This document shows positions 1 to 6,279 of a stretch of 6,807 bases of DNA, in pieces (positions within the stretch are counted from its first letter, which is position 1; each line of letters opens with the position of its first letter). The position numbers and the translations under genes were made by a program. Under the pieces are notes generated by a model that saw only the letters and a program-made list of their open reading frames with translations, had not been told where the DNA came from and ran no database searches. The stretch lies in NCBI GenBank assembly GCA_937859895.1, contig CALMAV010000101.1, positions 2,970 to 9,776 on the forward strand, given 5' to 3'. The stretch is from an uncultured Bryobacterales bacterium. GTDB lineage: Bacteria; Acidobacteriota; Terriglobia; Bryobacterales; Bryobacteraceae.

Positions 1-1610
1 CGATTGGTCTGAGTCACTGTCCACATGGTCATAAACCCGCCGTAACTCCAGCCCGTTACGCCAAGACGCTCCCCATCTACCGGGACTTCCTTCAGCACCT
101 GATCAATGCCGGCCAGAACGTCCTGCAGATCGCCATGCCCAAAGTCCTTCACGTTACCGCGAGTGAACGCTTCGCCCTCGCCGTAGCTCCCGCGCGGATT
201 GGGAAGAAACACAAAGTAGCCCAGCCCCGCCATTGCCGACATGTTGAAGCTCCTTGCTGACGGCCACACTGACCCTTGCATGGAAGCCGGACCGCCATGG
301 ATCTCGGTAATCATCGGATAGCGCTTCTGCGGATTGAATTGTTCCGGATAGATCAGCCAGCCCTGCGCCTCTACGCCGTCGCGCTGCCACGTAATGCTCT
401 TGGCCGGTCCCCAATGCCGCTTGGCTCCCGCGTTGGCATGCGTTACTTCTTTCCACTCCCCGATAGGACCCGTCCAAACCTCAGGAGCGCGATCCAATGT
501 TGACCGCACCACCAGGCTGGTCCGCCCATCCGCTGCTACTGAAAAGTCATTACGCTCATCATCCATATGAAGCAGCTCCGGGCCCTTCCACAGAATCTCC
601 GTTTGGCCACTTTGGACATCAAGGGTGCCGATCTGCGCGCTCCCTTTCACGTACTCAGTGAACAGCAGCTGCTTGCCTTGCCACTTGAAACTGCTCGGCG
701 ATGACTTGCGGCCGGCTGTCAGATTTCTAGGCTCCCCGCCACTCGCATCCATGGCGAACAGATCACCACCCGTTGCCCCTTCATCGCTCATCAGGCCGCC
801 GATAAAAGCAATCTGCTTGCCGTCCGGTGACCACCGCGGCGCTGCTAACTGCCGCTCGGTGGGCGGATGATACAGCACCGTCATCTGCCCTGACTCGCCA
901 TCCACCGTGTACAACTGAGCCGTCCACCAGTTGTTATCCGCCGGGCCGGGCGCAGCCGTTGCTACAAATTGTTTGCCGTTCGGTGCCCAGTCAAATTCGT
1001 AGACATTCAAGTTCGCCGGCGAGACCTCAGTCGGCTTGCCGCCTACGGCTGGCATCACCGTCAGGCGCTGATTATGCAAGTCCGTCCCAATAGCACCAGT
1101 CTGAGCCGGCACTGCCGCTAGAGGCCCCGCACCGCCTCCGTTCGCAGCATAAAGAAATGCCAATCGCGACCCATCAGCCGACCACTTAACATCAGTCAGA
1201 TAGCCTTTCAGATCTGTAACCGGCACCGTCTCGCCGCTCTTTGCCGAGTGAAGGTAGATCTGCTTTTGGTCATTGGCGCCACTTACTAAGAACGCGAAGC
1301 GACTGCTATCCGGCGACCATGAAATGCCCGAGCACCTGTGCTTGCCTTGGAGCTTGGGTACAGCCAAGGCTGCCGCAGCCGAGCCGCCCGTCCGTTGTAG
1401 AAGATACACATCCGTGCTCTCTTCCCCGGCGCTCGAGATCCATGCAGCCCACTGTCCCTCGGGAGAAATCTGCGTCCCGTAAAACGGCTTCACCTGCTCC
1501 AACTCCGACAGCAGAGTGCCGACCGTGTTGCTTTGGGCGTCCATCGCGGCCAAAGGGAACCAACTTAAGATCAGGCAAGCGGATAAAGAGGTAATTAATC
1601 GAGCGGGCAT
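1..1610 (-). CDS. S9 family (prolyl oligopeptidase-type) secreted peptidase, C-terminus cut by window edge
   Basis: Serine peptidase of the S9 dipeptidyl/acylaminoacyl-peptidase type, expected to cleave oligopeptides outside the cytoplasm. The 536 visible residues start with a signal peptide (MPAR, hydrophobic stretch about residues 5-22, possible cleavage after MDA at 25). A beta-propeller follows with repeated WSPDG-like strands (WSPD 98-101, WSAD 143-146, later WAPNG and WSPDGKQ). The alpha/beta-hydrolase domain then begins: HGGP at 438-441 (oxyanion region) and the nucleophile elbow GWSYGG with Ser522 (codon at 45-47). The catalytic Asp and His would lie beyond the left edge; by family length roughly 100-150 residues are missing. 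The ATG at 1610 is the first ATG after an in-frame stop, but its ribosome binding site is weak. It starts 26 bp after the Uma2 gene and is probably cotranscribed with it. The family call is firm; the substrate is unknown. Confidence 0.95.
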   Translation of the reverse strand, partial: MPARLITSLSACLILSWFPLAAMDAQSNTVGTLLSELEQVKPFYGTQISPEGQWAAWISSAGEESTDVYLLQRTGGSAAAALAVPKLQGKHRCSGISWSPDSSRFAFLVSGANDQKQIYLHSAKSGETVPVTDLKGYLTDVKWSADGSRLAFLYAANGGGAGPLAAVPAQTGAIGTDLHNQRLTVMPAVGGKPTEVSPANLNVYEFDWAPNGKQFVATAAPGPADNNWWTAQLYTVDGESGQMTVLYHPPTERQLAAPRWSPDGKQIAFIGGLMSDEGATGGDLFAMDASGGEPRNLTAGRKSSPSSFKWQGKQLLFTEYVKGSAQIGTLDVQSGQTEILWKGPELLHMDDERNDFSVAADGRTSLVVRSTLDRAPEVWTGPIGEWKEVTHANAGAKRHWGPAKSITWQRDGVEAQGWLIYPEQFNPQKRYPMITEIHGGPASMQGSVWPSARSFNMSAMAGLGYFVFLPNPRGSYGEGEAFTRGNVKDFGHGDLQDVLAGIDQVLKEVPVDGERLGVTGWSYGGFMTMWTVTQTN

Positions 1611-1636
1611 CGATACTGGCAGTGTACTCGGCGGGC

Positions 1637-2152
1637 TTACTGCTGGCTATTGCGTTCCTCGGAGTACACGCTATCCAACACTTCCCAGATCCGCTGGGTA
1701 GGAATGCCCGCCAGATTAAATTGCTTGGTAAAGCTCCCGTCCCGCCACTCGGAAACAGATCGGTCAGAGGGGTCCACCGCATAAATCCGGCCACAGCCCC
1801 ACTCTTGATACCGCCGGCACTTCTCGCGCAAGTACCGAAGATCGTCGCCCTCTGAGATGATCTCCACCACAACAGCCGCACCTTCGGTTTGATACAGCCC
1901 CGAAGGCAGTTTAGTAACAGCGATAACATCAGGTCGAGGATGCGCTTCAGTAACGATCCGAAGCTCTACCTCACCACCCGAAACGAATCCTTTCTCGTCC
2001 AATAGTCGGCCGATGATCTTCTGCAATAACGCGTGCAGCCAAGTGGGCATAGCCTTCGGAACGGCCTCTCCATACCAGAACTCGTAGGCTCCATTACTCT
2101 GCCCGTATTGCTCTTGGAACTGCTCGAACGAAAGCTTGATTGCTGTTGCCAT
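1637..2152 (-). CDS. Uma2 family (DUF820) PD-(D/E)XK nuclease-fold protein
   Basis: A 171-residue protein of the Uma2 family, which has the restriction-endonuclease fold; the biological role of the family is largely unknown. Family landmarks counted from the ATG at 2152 are: a short N-terminal part with YEFWYGE (23-29), His40 in the first helix, the VEL strand (62-64), RPDV with Asp75, VVVEIIS with Glu97, Lys111 in REKCRRYQEWG, and the terminal strand IYAVDP (123-128). Asp75, Glu97 and the displaced Lys111 are the likely metal/catalytic set, so the active site seems intact. A GTG at 2161, directly after the upstream stop, would add three residues. I prefer the ATG because AGGTG sits 6 bp upstream of it. 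The upstream gene's TAG stop overlaps this ribosome binding site, which suggests translational coupling. A Uma2 gene behind a sigma/anti-sigma set is not an obvious partner. Confidence 0.9.
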   Translation of the reverse strand: MATAIKLSFEQFQEQYGQSNGAYEFWYGEAVPKAMPTWLHALLQKIIGRLLDEKGFVSGGEVELRIVTEAHPRPDVIAVTKLPSGLYQTEGAAVVVEIISEGDDLRYLREKCRRYQEWGCGRIYAVDPSDRSVSEWRDGSFTKQFNLAGIPTQRIWEVLDSVYSEERNSQQ

Positions 2153-2161
2153 TTCTTGCAC

Positions 2162-2587
2162 CTACTGAACGCGCCTGTTATGCCCGGCTTCTTCGCGCCG
2201 GTCACGCTCTTCCTGTTCCCGGCTGCGGCGCTCCCGCTCGGCCACCAACTGCTCGTAAGCAGGCAGTTGCGCAGGTGTCAATATGGCCTTCACCCGCGTT
2301 ACCTGCTCCTGCTTAATGCGCATCATCTCGGGATGGTTCCGCTCGCGCACTGCTTTAATCTCAGCTTTCGTCCCATCGAGAATGGTCTGCAGCCGCGCTT
2401 CCTGTTCGGGTGTTATTGCAACCTTCGCACGCATTTCATTGATGTACGATCTTCGAAACGTCTCCGGGCTGCTGGCCACAACCACAGTAGGGCTGTAATA
2501 CCGATGGGCCAACGCGCCCACAGCTGCACCCAGTCCGAAGAGGAGAAACGCGAGCAGGACTGCCGGGAGATTGTTCCGCTTCGTCAT
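2162..2587 (-). CDS. Membrane-anchored periplasmic LTxxQ/Spy-CnrX-like sensor protein
   Basis: A 141-residue protein with a short positive N-terminus (MTKRNN), one hydrophobic segment (about 8-27) acting as uncleaved anchor or signal, and a highly charged helical remainder. Two (L/I)TPxQ motifs, ITPEQ at 58-62 and LTPAQ at 103-107, mark the Spy/CpxP/CnrX type of periplasmic four-helix protein, whose members buffer misfolded proteins or sense metals. His28 just after the membrane, and His85 with Met88-Met89 between the motifs, could bind metal, but this is speculative. The C-terminus (about 117-139) is an Arg/Glu-rich helix. The ATG at 2587 is preceded by AAGGAG (2599-2594) that overlaps the anti-sigma stop, and the gap is only 10 bp. 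A longer reading from 2650 would lie inside the anti-sigma gene and lacks support. Position after sigma and anti-sigma suggests a sensor or modulator of that pair. Confidence 0.85.
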   Translation of the reverse strand: MTKRNNLPAVLLAFLLFGLGAAVGALAHRYYSPTVVVASSPETFRRSYINEMRAKVAITPEQEARLQTILDGTKAEIKAVRERNHPEMMRIKQEQVTRVKAILTPAQLPAYEQLVAERERRSREQEERDRREEAGHNRRVQ

Positions 2588-2597
2588 ACCATGCTCC

Positions 2598-2936
2598 TTA
2601 TCGCTGATCGGCGGCTGGCTCTTCCGGACTAGCGGGCCGGATCGCCTCACTGAAGTCGACCTGTTCAGCTGAACCAGCCGAAATCAAAGCATCGGCGTAG
2701 GACGCGCCCACTTGCGGCGGCATAGCAATATTCATCCCTAGCAACAACAGGCACAGTACCGCAGAAACAGCCAGCGCATTCTTGCCCACCCGACTGAAGT
2801 TAAACCACAAACCCCCGCGTCTTGCCTCAATCTTCTCCCACAATGACGGCATAAAGTTCGAGCTCGGTTCCATCTCCGGACACGCCGATCGATACTGCTC
2901 AAACAACCGATTCAACTCAGAATCATCACTCATCAT
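2598..2936 (-). CDS. Single-pass membrane anti-sigma factor candidate, no zinc motif
   Basis: A 112-residue protein encoded directly after the ECF sigma gene. The cytoplasmic part (1-50) carries ELNRLFEQYRSACPEMEP and NFMPSLWEKIEARR. One transmembrane segment spans about 51-72, and an acidic, Pro/Ala-rich tail of about 40 residues would lie in the periplasm. Order, size and topology fit an anti-sigma factor that holds the sigma at the membrane. The His-x3-Cys-x2-Cys motif of zinc anti-sigma proteins is absent: only Cys19 lies in the cytoplasmic part and there is no His. I chose the ATG pair at 2936/2933 because AGGA lies just upstream. An ATG at 2957 (119 residues) and a GTG at 2987 overlapping the sigma gene (129 residues) are alternatives. 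Function is inferred mainly from position and topology. Confidence 0.8.
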   Translation of the reverse strand: MMSDDSELNRLFEQYRSACPEMEPSSNFMPSLWEKIEARRGGLWFNFSRVGKNALAVSAVLCLLLLGMNIAMPPQVGASYADALISAGSAEQVDFSEAIRPASPEEPAADQR

Positions 2937-2973
2937 TTCGTCCTGCTGATCTTTCATTTCCAGCACCAACCGC

Positions 2974-3549
2974 CTACAACTTACCACCTGCGACCGCCGC
3001 CTGATGCGCTTTTAAGACCCTTTGCCGCGCACGGAAAAGCCGCACCTTCAATGCGTTTTCGTTTACGTTATAGATCGCTTCCAACTCTTTCAAGCTCAAG
3101 CCTTCCACTTCTTTCAGAGTCAGCAGGATACGGTCCTGCTCGGACACATGGCTGAAAAGCTCCTCGGTAAACTCCCGCACCTTGCTCTTCTGCCGATCCT
3201 CGCCATCCTGCCGACTACTCGCCAACGAATCAGCCATCATCACCTGCTGCTCACTCAGATCGGCCATCCGCGACTCATTCCGCCGCTTGGCTTTTCGCAG
3301 ATAGTCAAAAGAAGCATTCACCGTCAGCCTGTATAGCCAGGGCTCAAAGACCTCTGCTGCTCGAAGCTGATCGAGCGAATAGTAGAGCCTCACAAAGACC
3401 TCCTGCGCCACATCCTCAACGTCCTCGGGACGCCCAATCAAGCGGAATATTATCCCCAGGATCCGTCTGCGATAAGCCAGCACCATTTGATTGAAGGCTG
3501 TCGGGTCACCCGTTCGTGCCCTCTCAATCAGCTCTGGCTCAACAAGCAT
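2974..3549 (-). CDS. ECF (sigma-70 family, sigma-24 type) RNA polymerase sigma factor
   Basis: A 191-residue extracytoplasmic-function sigma factor that would direct RNA polymerase to its own promoter set. Region 2 covers about 19-86: AFNQMVLAYRRRILGIIFRL, then DVEDVAQEVFVRLYYSLDQL (core-binding helix) and EPWLYRLTVNASFDYLRK (-10 recognition side). A charged linker (87-130) leads to region 4 (about 135-180), with SEQDRILLTLKEVEGLSLKE and the helix-turn-helix ending NALKVRLFRARQRVLK. Length is normal for the group. The ATG at 3549 is forced by an in-frame TAG three codons upstream; its Shine-Dalgarno is poor. It is the first gene of the five-gene minus-strand cluster, with the membrane anti-sigma candidate directly downstream. 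That arrangement usually means release of the sigma by an envelope signal, often with autoregulation. Confidence 0.96.
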   Translation of the reverse strand: MLVEPELIERARTGDPTAFNQMVLAYRRRILGIIFRLIGRPEDVEDVAQEVFVRLYYSLDQLRAAEVFEPWLYRLTVNASFDYLRKAKRRNESRMADLSEQQVMMADSLASSRQDGEDRQKSKVREFTEELFSHVSEQDRILLTLKEVEGLSLKELEAIYNVNENALKVRLFRARQRVLKAHQAAVAGGKL

Positions 3550-3571
3550 TCCGATCTAAAGTATGCCCGAT

Positions 3572-3596
3572 ATTCACTAGCTCCTTCATTCACTAG
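3572..3596. repeat. 9-bp direct repeat in the divergent promoter region (possible operator)
   Basis: ATTCACTAG occurs at 3572-3580 and again at 3588-3596, 16 bp start to start, or CTAGTGAAT twice on the minus strand. It sits in the 74-bp gap (3550-3623) between the divergent sigma-factor and dehydrogenase operons. A paired half-site in so short a shared promoter region could be a regulator binding site or a repeated promoter element. I could not assign confident -35/-10 boxes for either direction. Confidence 0.4.
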
Positions 3597-3612
3597 GCGG
3601 CTCTGAATGGCC

Positions 3613-3617
3613 GGAGG
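3613..3617 (+). promoter_or_regulatory. Strong Shine-Dalgarno deciding the dehydrogenase start
   Basis: GGAGG, 6 bp before the ATG at 3624. No comparable site precedes the second in-frame ATG at 3684, where family similarity would otherwise place the start, so this site favours the longer protein. Confidence 0.65.
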
Positions 3618-3623
3618 TTACAA

Positions 3624-4766
3624 ATGACCGGCGAAATCGCGCACGCTCTGTCCAAACCCATCTCGTTGGTTACCATTCAACTTATGAAAGCTCTGTTGCT
3701 CTCCGAGTACAACCGGCTCGAGGTAGTAGATCTGCCGATGCCGCGCCCGGCAGGAGGCGAAGTGCTCATCCGGGTAGAGGCTTGCGGCATCTGTGGCAGC
3801 GACGTACACGGCTATGACGGCACTTCTGGCCGGCGTATCCCGCCCATCATTATGGGCCACGAAGCCGCGGGCACAATCGTCGCTATCGGTCCGGAAACGG
3901 AGGGAGGGGCAAATCAGCTATCCGAAGGCCAGCGCGTCACCTTCGATTCCACCATTTTCTGCGGCCAATGCTCATACTGTCTGAGTGGTCAAGTAAACCT
4001 CTGTGATAACCGCCAGGTGCTGGGAGTCTCCACTCCCGACTATCGCCGCCCTGGTGCATTCGCCGAATACGTGGCTGTGCCGAGCCGTGTCGTTCACCCC
4101 ATCCCCAGGCACCTGCCTTTCGAACACGCCGCCATGATTGAGCCGCTTGCCGTGGCCGTGCATGCCGTCAATCTGTCGGAAGTGAAAGAAGGCAGCAGTG
4201 CCGTCGTGGTAGGAGCCGGCACTATCGGCCTCCTGGTGATGCAAGCGGCCTTTTCTGCCGGCTGTGACCAGGTTTTTGTTATTGATGTCGATTCGTCACG
4301 CCTCGACCTGGCGCAACAGATGAATGCCTCAGCCGTCATCAATGCTAAAACCACCGACGCCACTGCTGAGGTTCTTCGCCTCACGGGAGGCAAAGGTGTT
4401 GACATTGCGCTCGAAGCGGTCGGCAGTTCTGCCACCATCAAGACTGCCGTTGATTGCGTGCGCAAGGGCGGTACGGTTACTCTCATCGGCAATGTTGTGC
4501 CCACTGCCGAAATTCCGCTGCAAGCCGTCGTGAGTCGCCAAATTCGACTACAAGGTTCTGCCGCATCGGCCGGTGAATATCCGCGCTGTATTCAAATGGT
4601 GGCTTCCGGCGAGATCGATCTTCACCCGCTCATCAGCGCTGTGGGAAGCCTGGCGGATGGTGCCGAATACTTCGGACGGCTCCACGCTCGCGAGACTGGC
4701 CTAATAAAGGTTTTGCTCAAGCCGGAACACACCTCCGACCAAACCCCGGAGCACTGCAATGAGTAG
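3624..4766 (+). CDS. Zinc-dependent medium-chain alcohol/polyol dehydrogenase (sorbitol/threonine/idonate dehydrogenase type)
   Basis: A 380-residue MDR enzyme that would oxidise a secondary alcohol of a polyol, sugar acid or similar substrate. Catalytic zinc ligands are Cys57 (GICGSDVHGYD), His79-Glu80 (GHEAAG) and Glu173 (MIEPLAV). The structural zinc site is complete: Cys113, 116, 119 and 127. The Rossmann motif is GAGTIG (197-202), and Asp221 at the end of the second strand (VIDVD) points to NAD(H). The conserved family start is MKALLL at Met21. The first 20 residues are an extension that is retained here because the only good ribosome binding site serves Met1. It is the first gene of the plus-strand operon and overlaps the SDR gene by 8 bp. 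Pairing with an IdnO-like SDR suggests an idonate/ketogluconate-like pathway. Exact substrate is not determinable; threonine, sorbitol, galactitol or butanediol dehydrogenases are alternatives. Confidence 0.95.
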   Translation: MTGEIAHALSKPISLVTIQLMKALLLSEYNRLEVVDLPMPRPAGGEVLIRVEACGICGSDVHGYDGTSGRRIPPIIMGHEAAGTIVAIGPETEGGANQLSEGQRVTFDSTIFCGQCSYCLSGQVNLCDNRQVLGVSTPDYRRPGAFAEYVAVPSRVVHPIPRHLPFEHAAMIEPLAVAVHAVNLSEVKEGSSAVVVGAGTIGLLVMQAAFSAGCDQVFVIDVDSSRLDLAQQMNASAVINAKTTDATAEVLRLTGGKGVDIALEAVGSSATIKTAVDCVRKGGTVTLIGNVVPTAEIPLQAVVSRQIRLQGSAASAGEYPRCIQMVASGEIDLHPLISAVGSLADGAEYFGRLHARETGLIKVLLKPEHTSDQTPEHCNE

Positions 4767-5544
4767 CGAAATGTTCAATCTCACTGGGCGCATCGCGCTG
4801 GTTACCGGTACCAGTCGCGGGCTCGGCCAGCAGTTCGGCCGCGCACGCGCCCGAGCCGGTGCCGACTTGGTGCTCACCAGCCGCACCCGTGAGAGCCTCA
4901 GCGAATTTGAACAAGAGATTGAGGGGATGGGACGCCGCGCGCTGTCGCTTGAGCTCGATGTCCGCGACGGAGACAGCATCAAGCGCATGGCCGAAGCGGC
5001 CGAAGCGTTCGGCCCGATCGACATCCTGATCAACAACGCCGGCTGCAACGTCCGCAAGCCCGCCCTTGATGTCACTTGGGATGACTGGAACTTGATCCTC
5101 GATACGAACCTCCGCGGCAGCTTCTTTGTCGCCCAGGCGATTGCCCGCTCCATGGTCGAACGCAAGTACGGCCGCATTGTCAACATCGGCTCAGTCACCA
5201 GCGTTAACGGATACGCCGGCCTTGCTCCTTACACTGCCAGCCGTGGCGGCATTAAGCAACTCACCATGAGCCTGGCTGACGACTGGGGCCCACACGGCGT
5301 CACCGTAAACTGTCTTGCTCCCGGCTGGTTCCGTACCGAGCAGAACAAAGTCATGTACCAGGATGCCGAGTGGGTCAGCTACTTGAGCGACCGCATCCCA
5401 CTCAAGCGCCCCGGCCAGGTCGGTGACCTCGACGCCGCGGTAGTCTTCCTGGCGTCCGAAGAAAGCCGCTATATCACTGGACAAACTCTGCTGGTTGACG
5501 GCGGCATCTCCACCGGCGCCGTGCGTGCATTGCCCAAGAAGTAA
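4759..5544 (+). CDS. SDR family oxidoreductase, gluconate 5-dehydrogenase (IdnO)-like, with Arg in place of catalytic Lys
   Basis: A 261-residue classical short-chain dehydrogenase. Cofactor motif TGTSRGLG is at 16-23; Arg20 and Ser41-Arg42 favour NADP(H). NNAG is at 92-95. The catalytic set is Asn117, Ser145 and Tyr158, but the usual YxxxK reads YTASR, so the active-site Lys is Arg162 (codon CGT, 5242-5244); a Lys occurs at 166. The C-terminus has VNCLAPGWFRTE and the SDR ending YITGQTLLVDGG. The region with RKPALDVTWDDWNLILDTNL resembles gluconate 5-dehydrogenases, which reduce 5-keto-gluconate. Start ATG 4759 has GGAG at 4748-4751 and overlaps the preceding gene's stop, so the two enzymes are translationally coupled and probably share an intermediate. 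The SDR call is firm; the gluconate link is inference from similarity and pairing. Confidence 0.94.
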   Translation: MSSEMFNLTGRIALVTGTSRGLGQQFGRARARAGADLVLTSRTRESLSEFEQEIEGMGRRALSLELDVRDGDSIKRMAEAAEAFGPIDILINNAGCNVRKPALDVTWDDWNLILDTNLRGSFFVAQAIARSMVERKYGRIVNIGSVTSVNGYAGLAPYTASRGGIKQLTMSLADDWGPHGVTVNCLAPGWFRTEQNKVMYQDAEWVSYLSDRIPLKRPGQVGDLDAAVVFLASEESRYITGQTLLVDGGISTGAVRALPKK

Positions 5545-5546
5545 CT

Positions 5547-6182
5547 TTGTTTGAGCCATTCGAGCAGCTGTTTCCTCGGCTCTCCCACGCACTCGACCAG
5601 TCCAGCGACGGCTCTCACGATCTGTATCACGTAGAACGTGTCTGGCGCACAGCACGGCTTATTTCCGAAGAAGAAGGCGGAGACTTGCGATTACTGGCCG
5701 CTGCAGTCATCTTGCACGATTGTGTTGCTGTCGCAAAGGACTCACCGCTTCGTGAACAAGCCTCTCGTCTTTCAGCGGAGAGAGCTAAAAAGCTCCTGGA
5801 GAAATTGGGCTGGAGCTCTTCAGACATCGATATTGTCGCCGACGCGATCCGCACCCATAGTTACTCTGCTGGACTCACACCGACTAGTCTCGAAGGGCGC
5901 ATCCTACAAGATGCTGACAGGCTGGATGCAATTGGTGCCATCGGCATAGCTCGTTGTTTCTATACTGCAGGTCGCATGGGCTCGGAGCTTTATCACCGGC
6001 AAGACCCGCGAGGGAAAGAACGGAAGCTGGATGATCGCAGCTACGCGCTCGATCACTTCCCGAGCAAGCTTCTCCGACTGGCAACAGACTTCAAAACGCA
6101 AGCCGGAGCCCGAATGGCTCAGGAGAGACACTCGAAACTTGAGGCTTTCTACTACGCCCTGATTAACGAGCTTGAAGGTTAG
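5547..6182 (+). CDS. HD-domain phosphohydrolase (YedJ-like)
   Basis: A 211-residue HD-superfamily metal-dependent phosphohydrolase. Metal ligands read in family order are His28 (HDLYHVERV), His57-Asp58 (VILHDC) and Asp122 (ILQDADRLDAIGAIGIAR). His104 in IRTHSYS also matches the conserved second-half His of this group. The layout resembles the E. coli YedJ type, with a small single domain and no RelA or nucleotide-binding additions. Natural substrates are unknown, probably a nucleotide or another phosphate ester. The start is a TTG at 5547, only 2 bp after the SDR stop, with a weak AAGAAG 5 bp upstream. No ATG lies in frame before the catalytic motifs, so the rare start is needed. It is the third gene of the operon; its link to the two dehydrogenases is unclear. 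No clear terminator follows. Confidence 0.9.
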   Translation: MFEPFEQLFPRLSHALDQSSDGSHDLYHVERVWRTARLISEEEGGDLRLLAAAVILHDCVAVAKDSPLREQASRLSAERAKKLLEKLGWSSSDIDIVADAIRTHSYSAGLTPTSLEGRILQDADRLDAIGAIGIARCFYTAGRMGSELYHRQDPRGKERKLDDRSYALDHFPSKLLRLATDFKTQAGARMAQERHSKLEAFYYALINELEG

Positions 6183-6189
6183 AGCGTCG

Positions 6190-6205
6190 TGTCCGCATTC
6201 GGACA
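6190..6205. promoter_or_regulatory. Palindromic operator 1 (TGTCCG-N4-CGGACA)
   Basis: Perfect 6-bp inverted arms TGTCCG and CGGACA around a CATT spacer. It begins 8 bp after the HD gene stop and about 90 bp upstream of the -24 element of the candidate sigma-54 promoter. No T-run follows, so it is a poor terminator. The dyad fits a dimeric helix-turn-helix protein such as the Fis-type domain of an enhancer-binding protein. Confidence 0.7.
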
Positions 6206-6209
6206 GTTG

Positions 6210-6225
6210 TGTTCGAATACGGACA
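6210..6225. promoter_or_regulatory. Palindromic operator 2 (TGTTCG-N4-CGGACA)
   Basis: A second copy of the same dyad, with one mismatch in the left arm (TGTTCG) and spacer AATA. It begins exactly 20 bp after the first, about two helical turns, so two dimers would bind the same DNA face. This is typical of tandem upstream activating sites. Confidence 0.68.
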
Positions 6226-6279
6226 GCTAAGGCCCTGCCGAACTGCTAGTAATCTCATTGCATGCTCAACTTTTGCAAC

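Noticed and set aside
154..477. 107-codon minus-strand open frame within the S9 peptidase
   Set aside because: The true frame of the peptidase continues through this region up to the GWSYGG motif; this is another frame of the same strand.
1306..1929. 207-codon minus-strand open frame spanning the junction of the Uma2 and S9 genes
   Set aside because: It lies out of frame with two well-supported genes on the same strand, has no recognisable motif and covers parts of both. It is a shadow frame.
2033..2632. 199-codon plus-strand open frame opposite the LTxxQ and Uma2 genes
   Set aside because: Antisense to two genes with clear motifs and good ribosome binding sites; the translation shows low-complexity Leu/His/Arg composition and no domain.
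2598..2987. Zinc-binding (zf-HC2) anti-sigma factor
   Set aside because: No His-x3-Cys-x2-Cys motif is present; only one cytoplasmic Cys in the preferred reading and no His.
4094..4504. 136-codon minus-strand open frame opposite the dehydrogenase
   Set aside because: Thr/Ser/Ala-rich antisense translation of a well-supported zinc dehydrogenase; no ribosome binding site or domain.
4701..5198. 165-codon minus-strand open frame opposite the start of the SDR gene
   Set aside because: Ser/Arg-rich antisense shadow of a strong SDR coding region, with no motif.
6190..6205. Possible rho-independent terminator after the HD gene
   Set aside because: The stem is only 6 bp with no following T-run, and a second copy 20 bp on points to a protein-binding site.
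6262..6277. Alternative sigma-54 -12 box (TTTTGCAA)
   Set aside because: The TTGCA at 6273-6277 lacks GG at the required distance (TG at 6263-6264), whereas the site at 6280-6294 has exact GG-N10-GC spacing.
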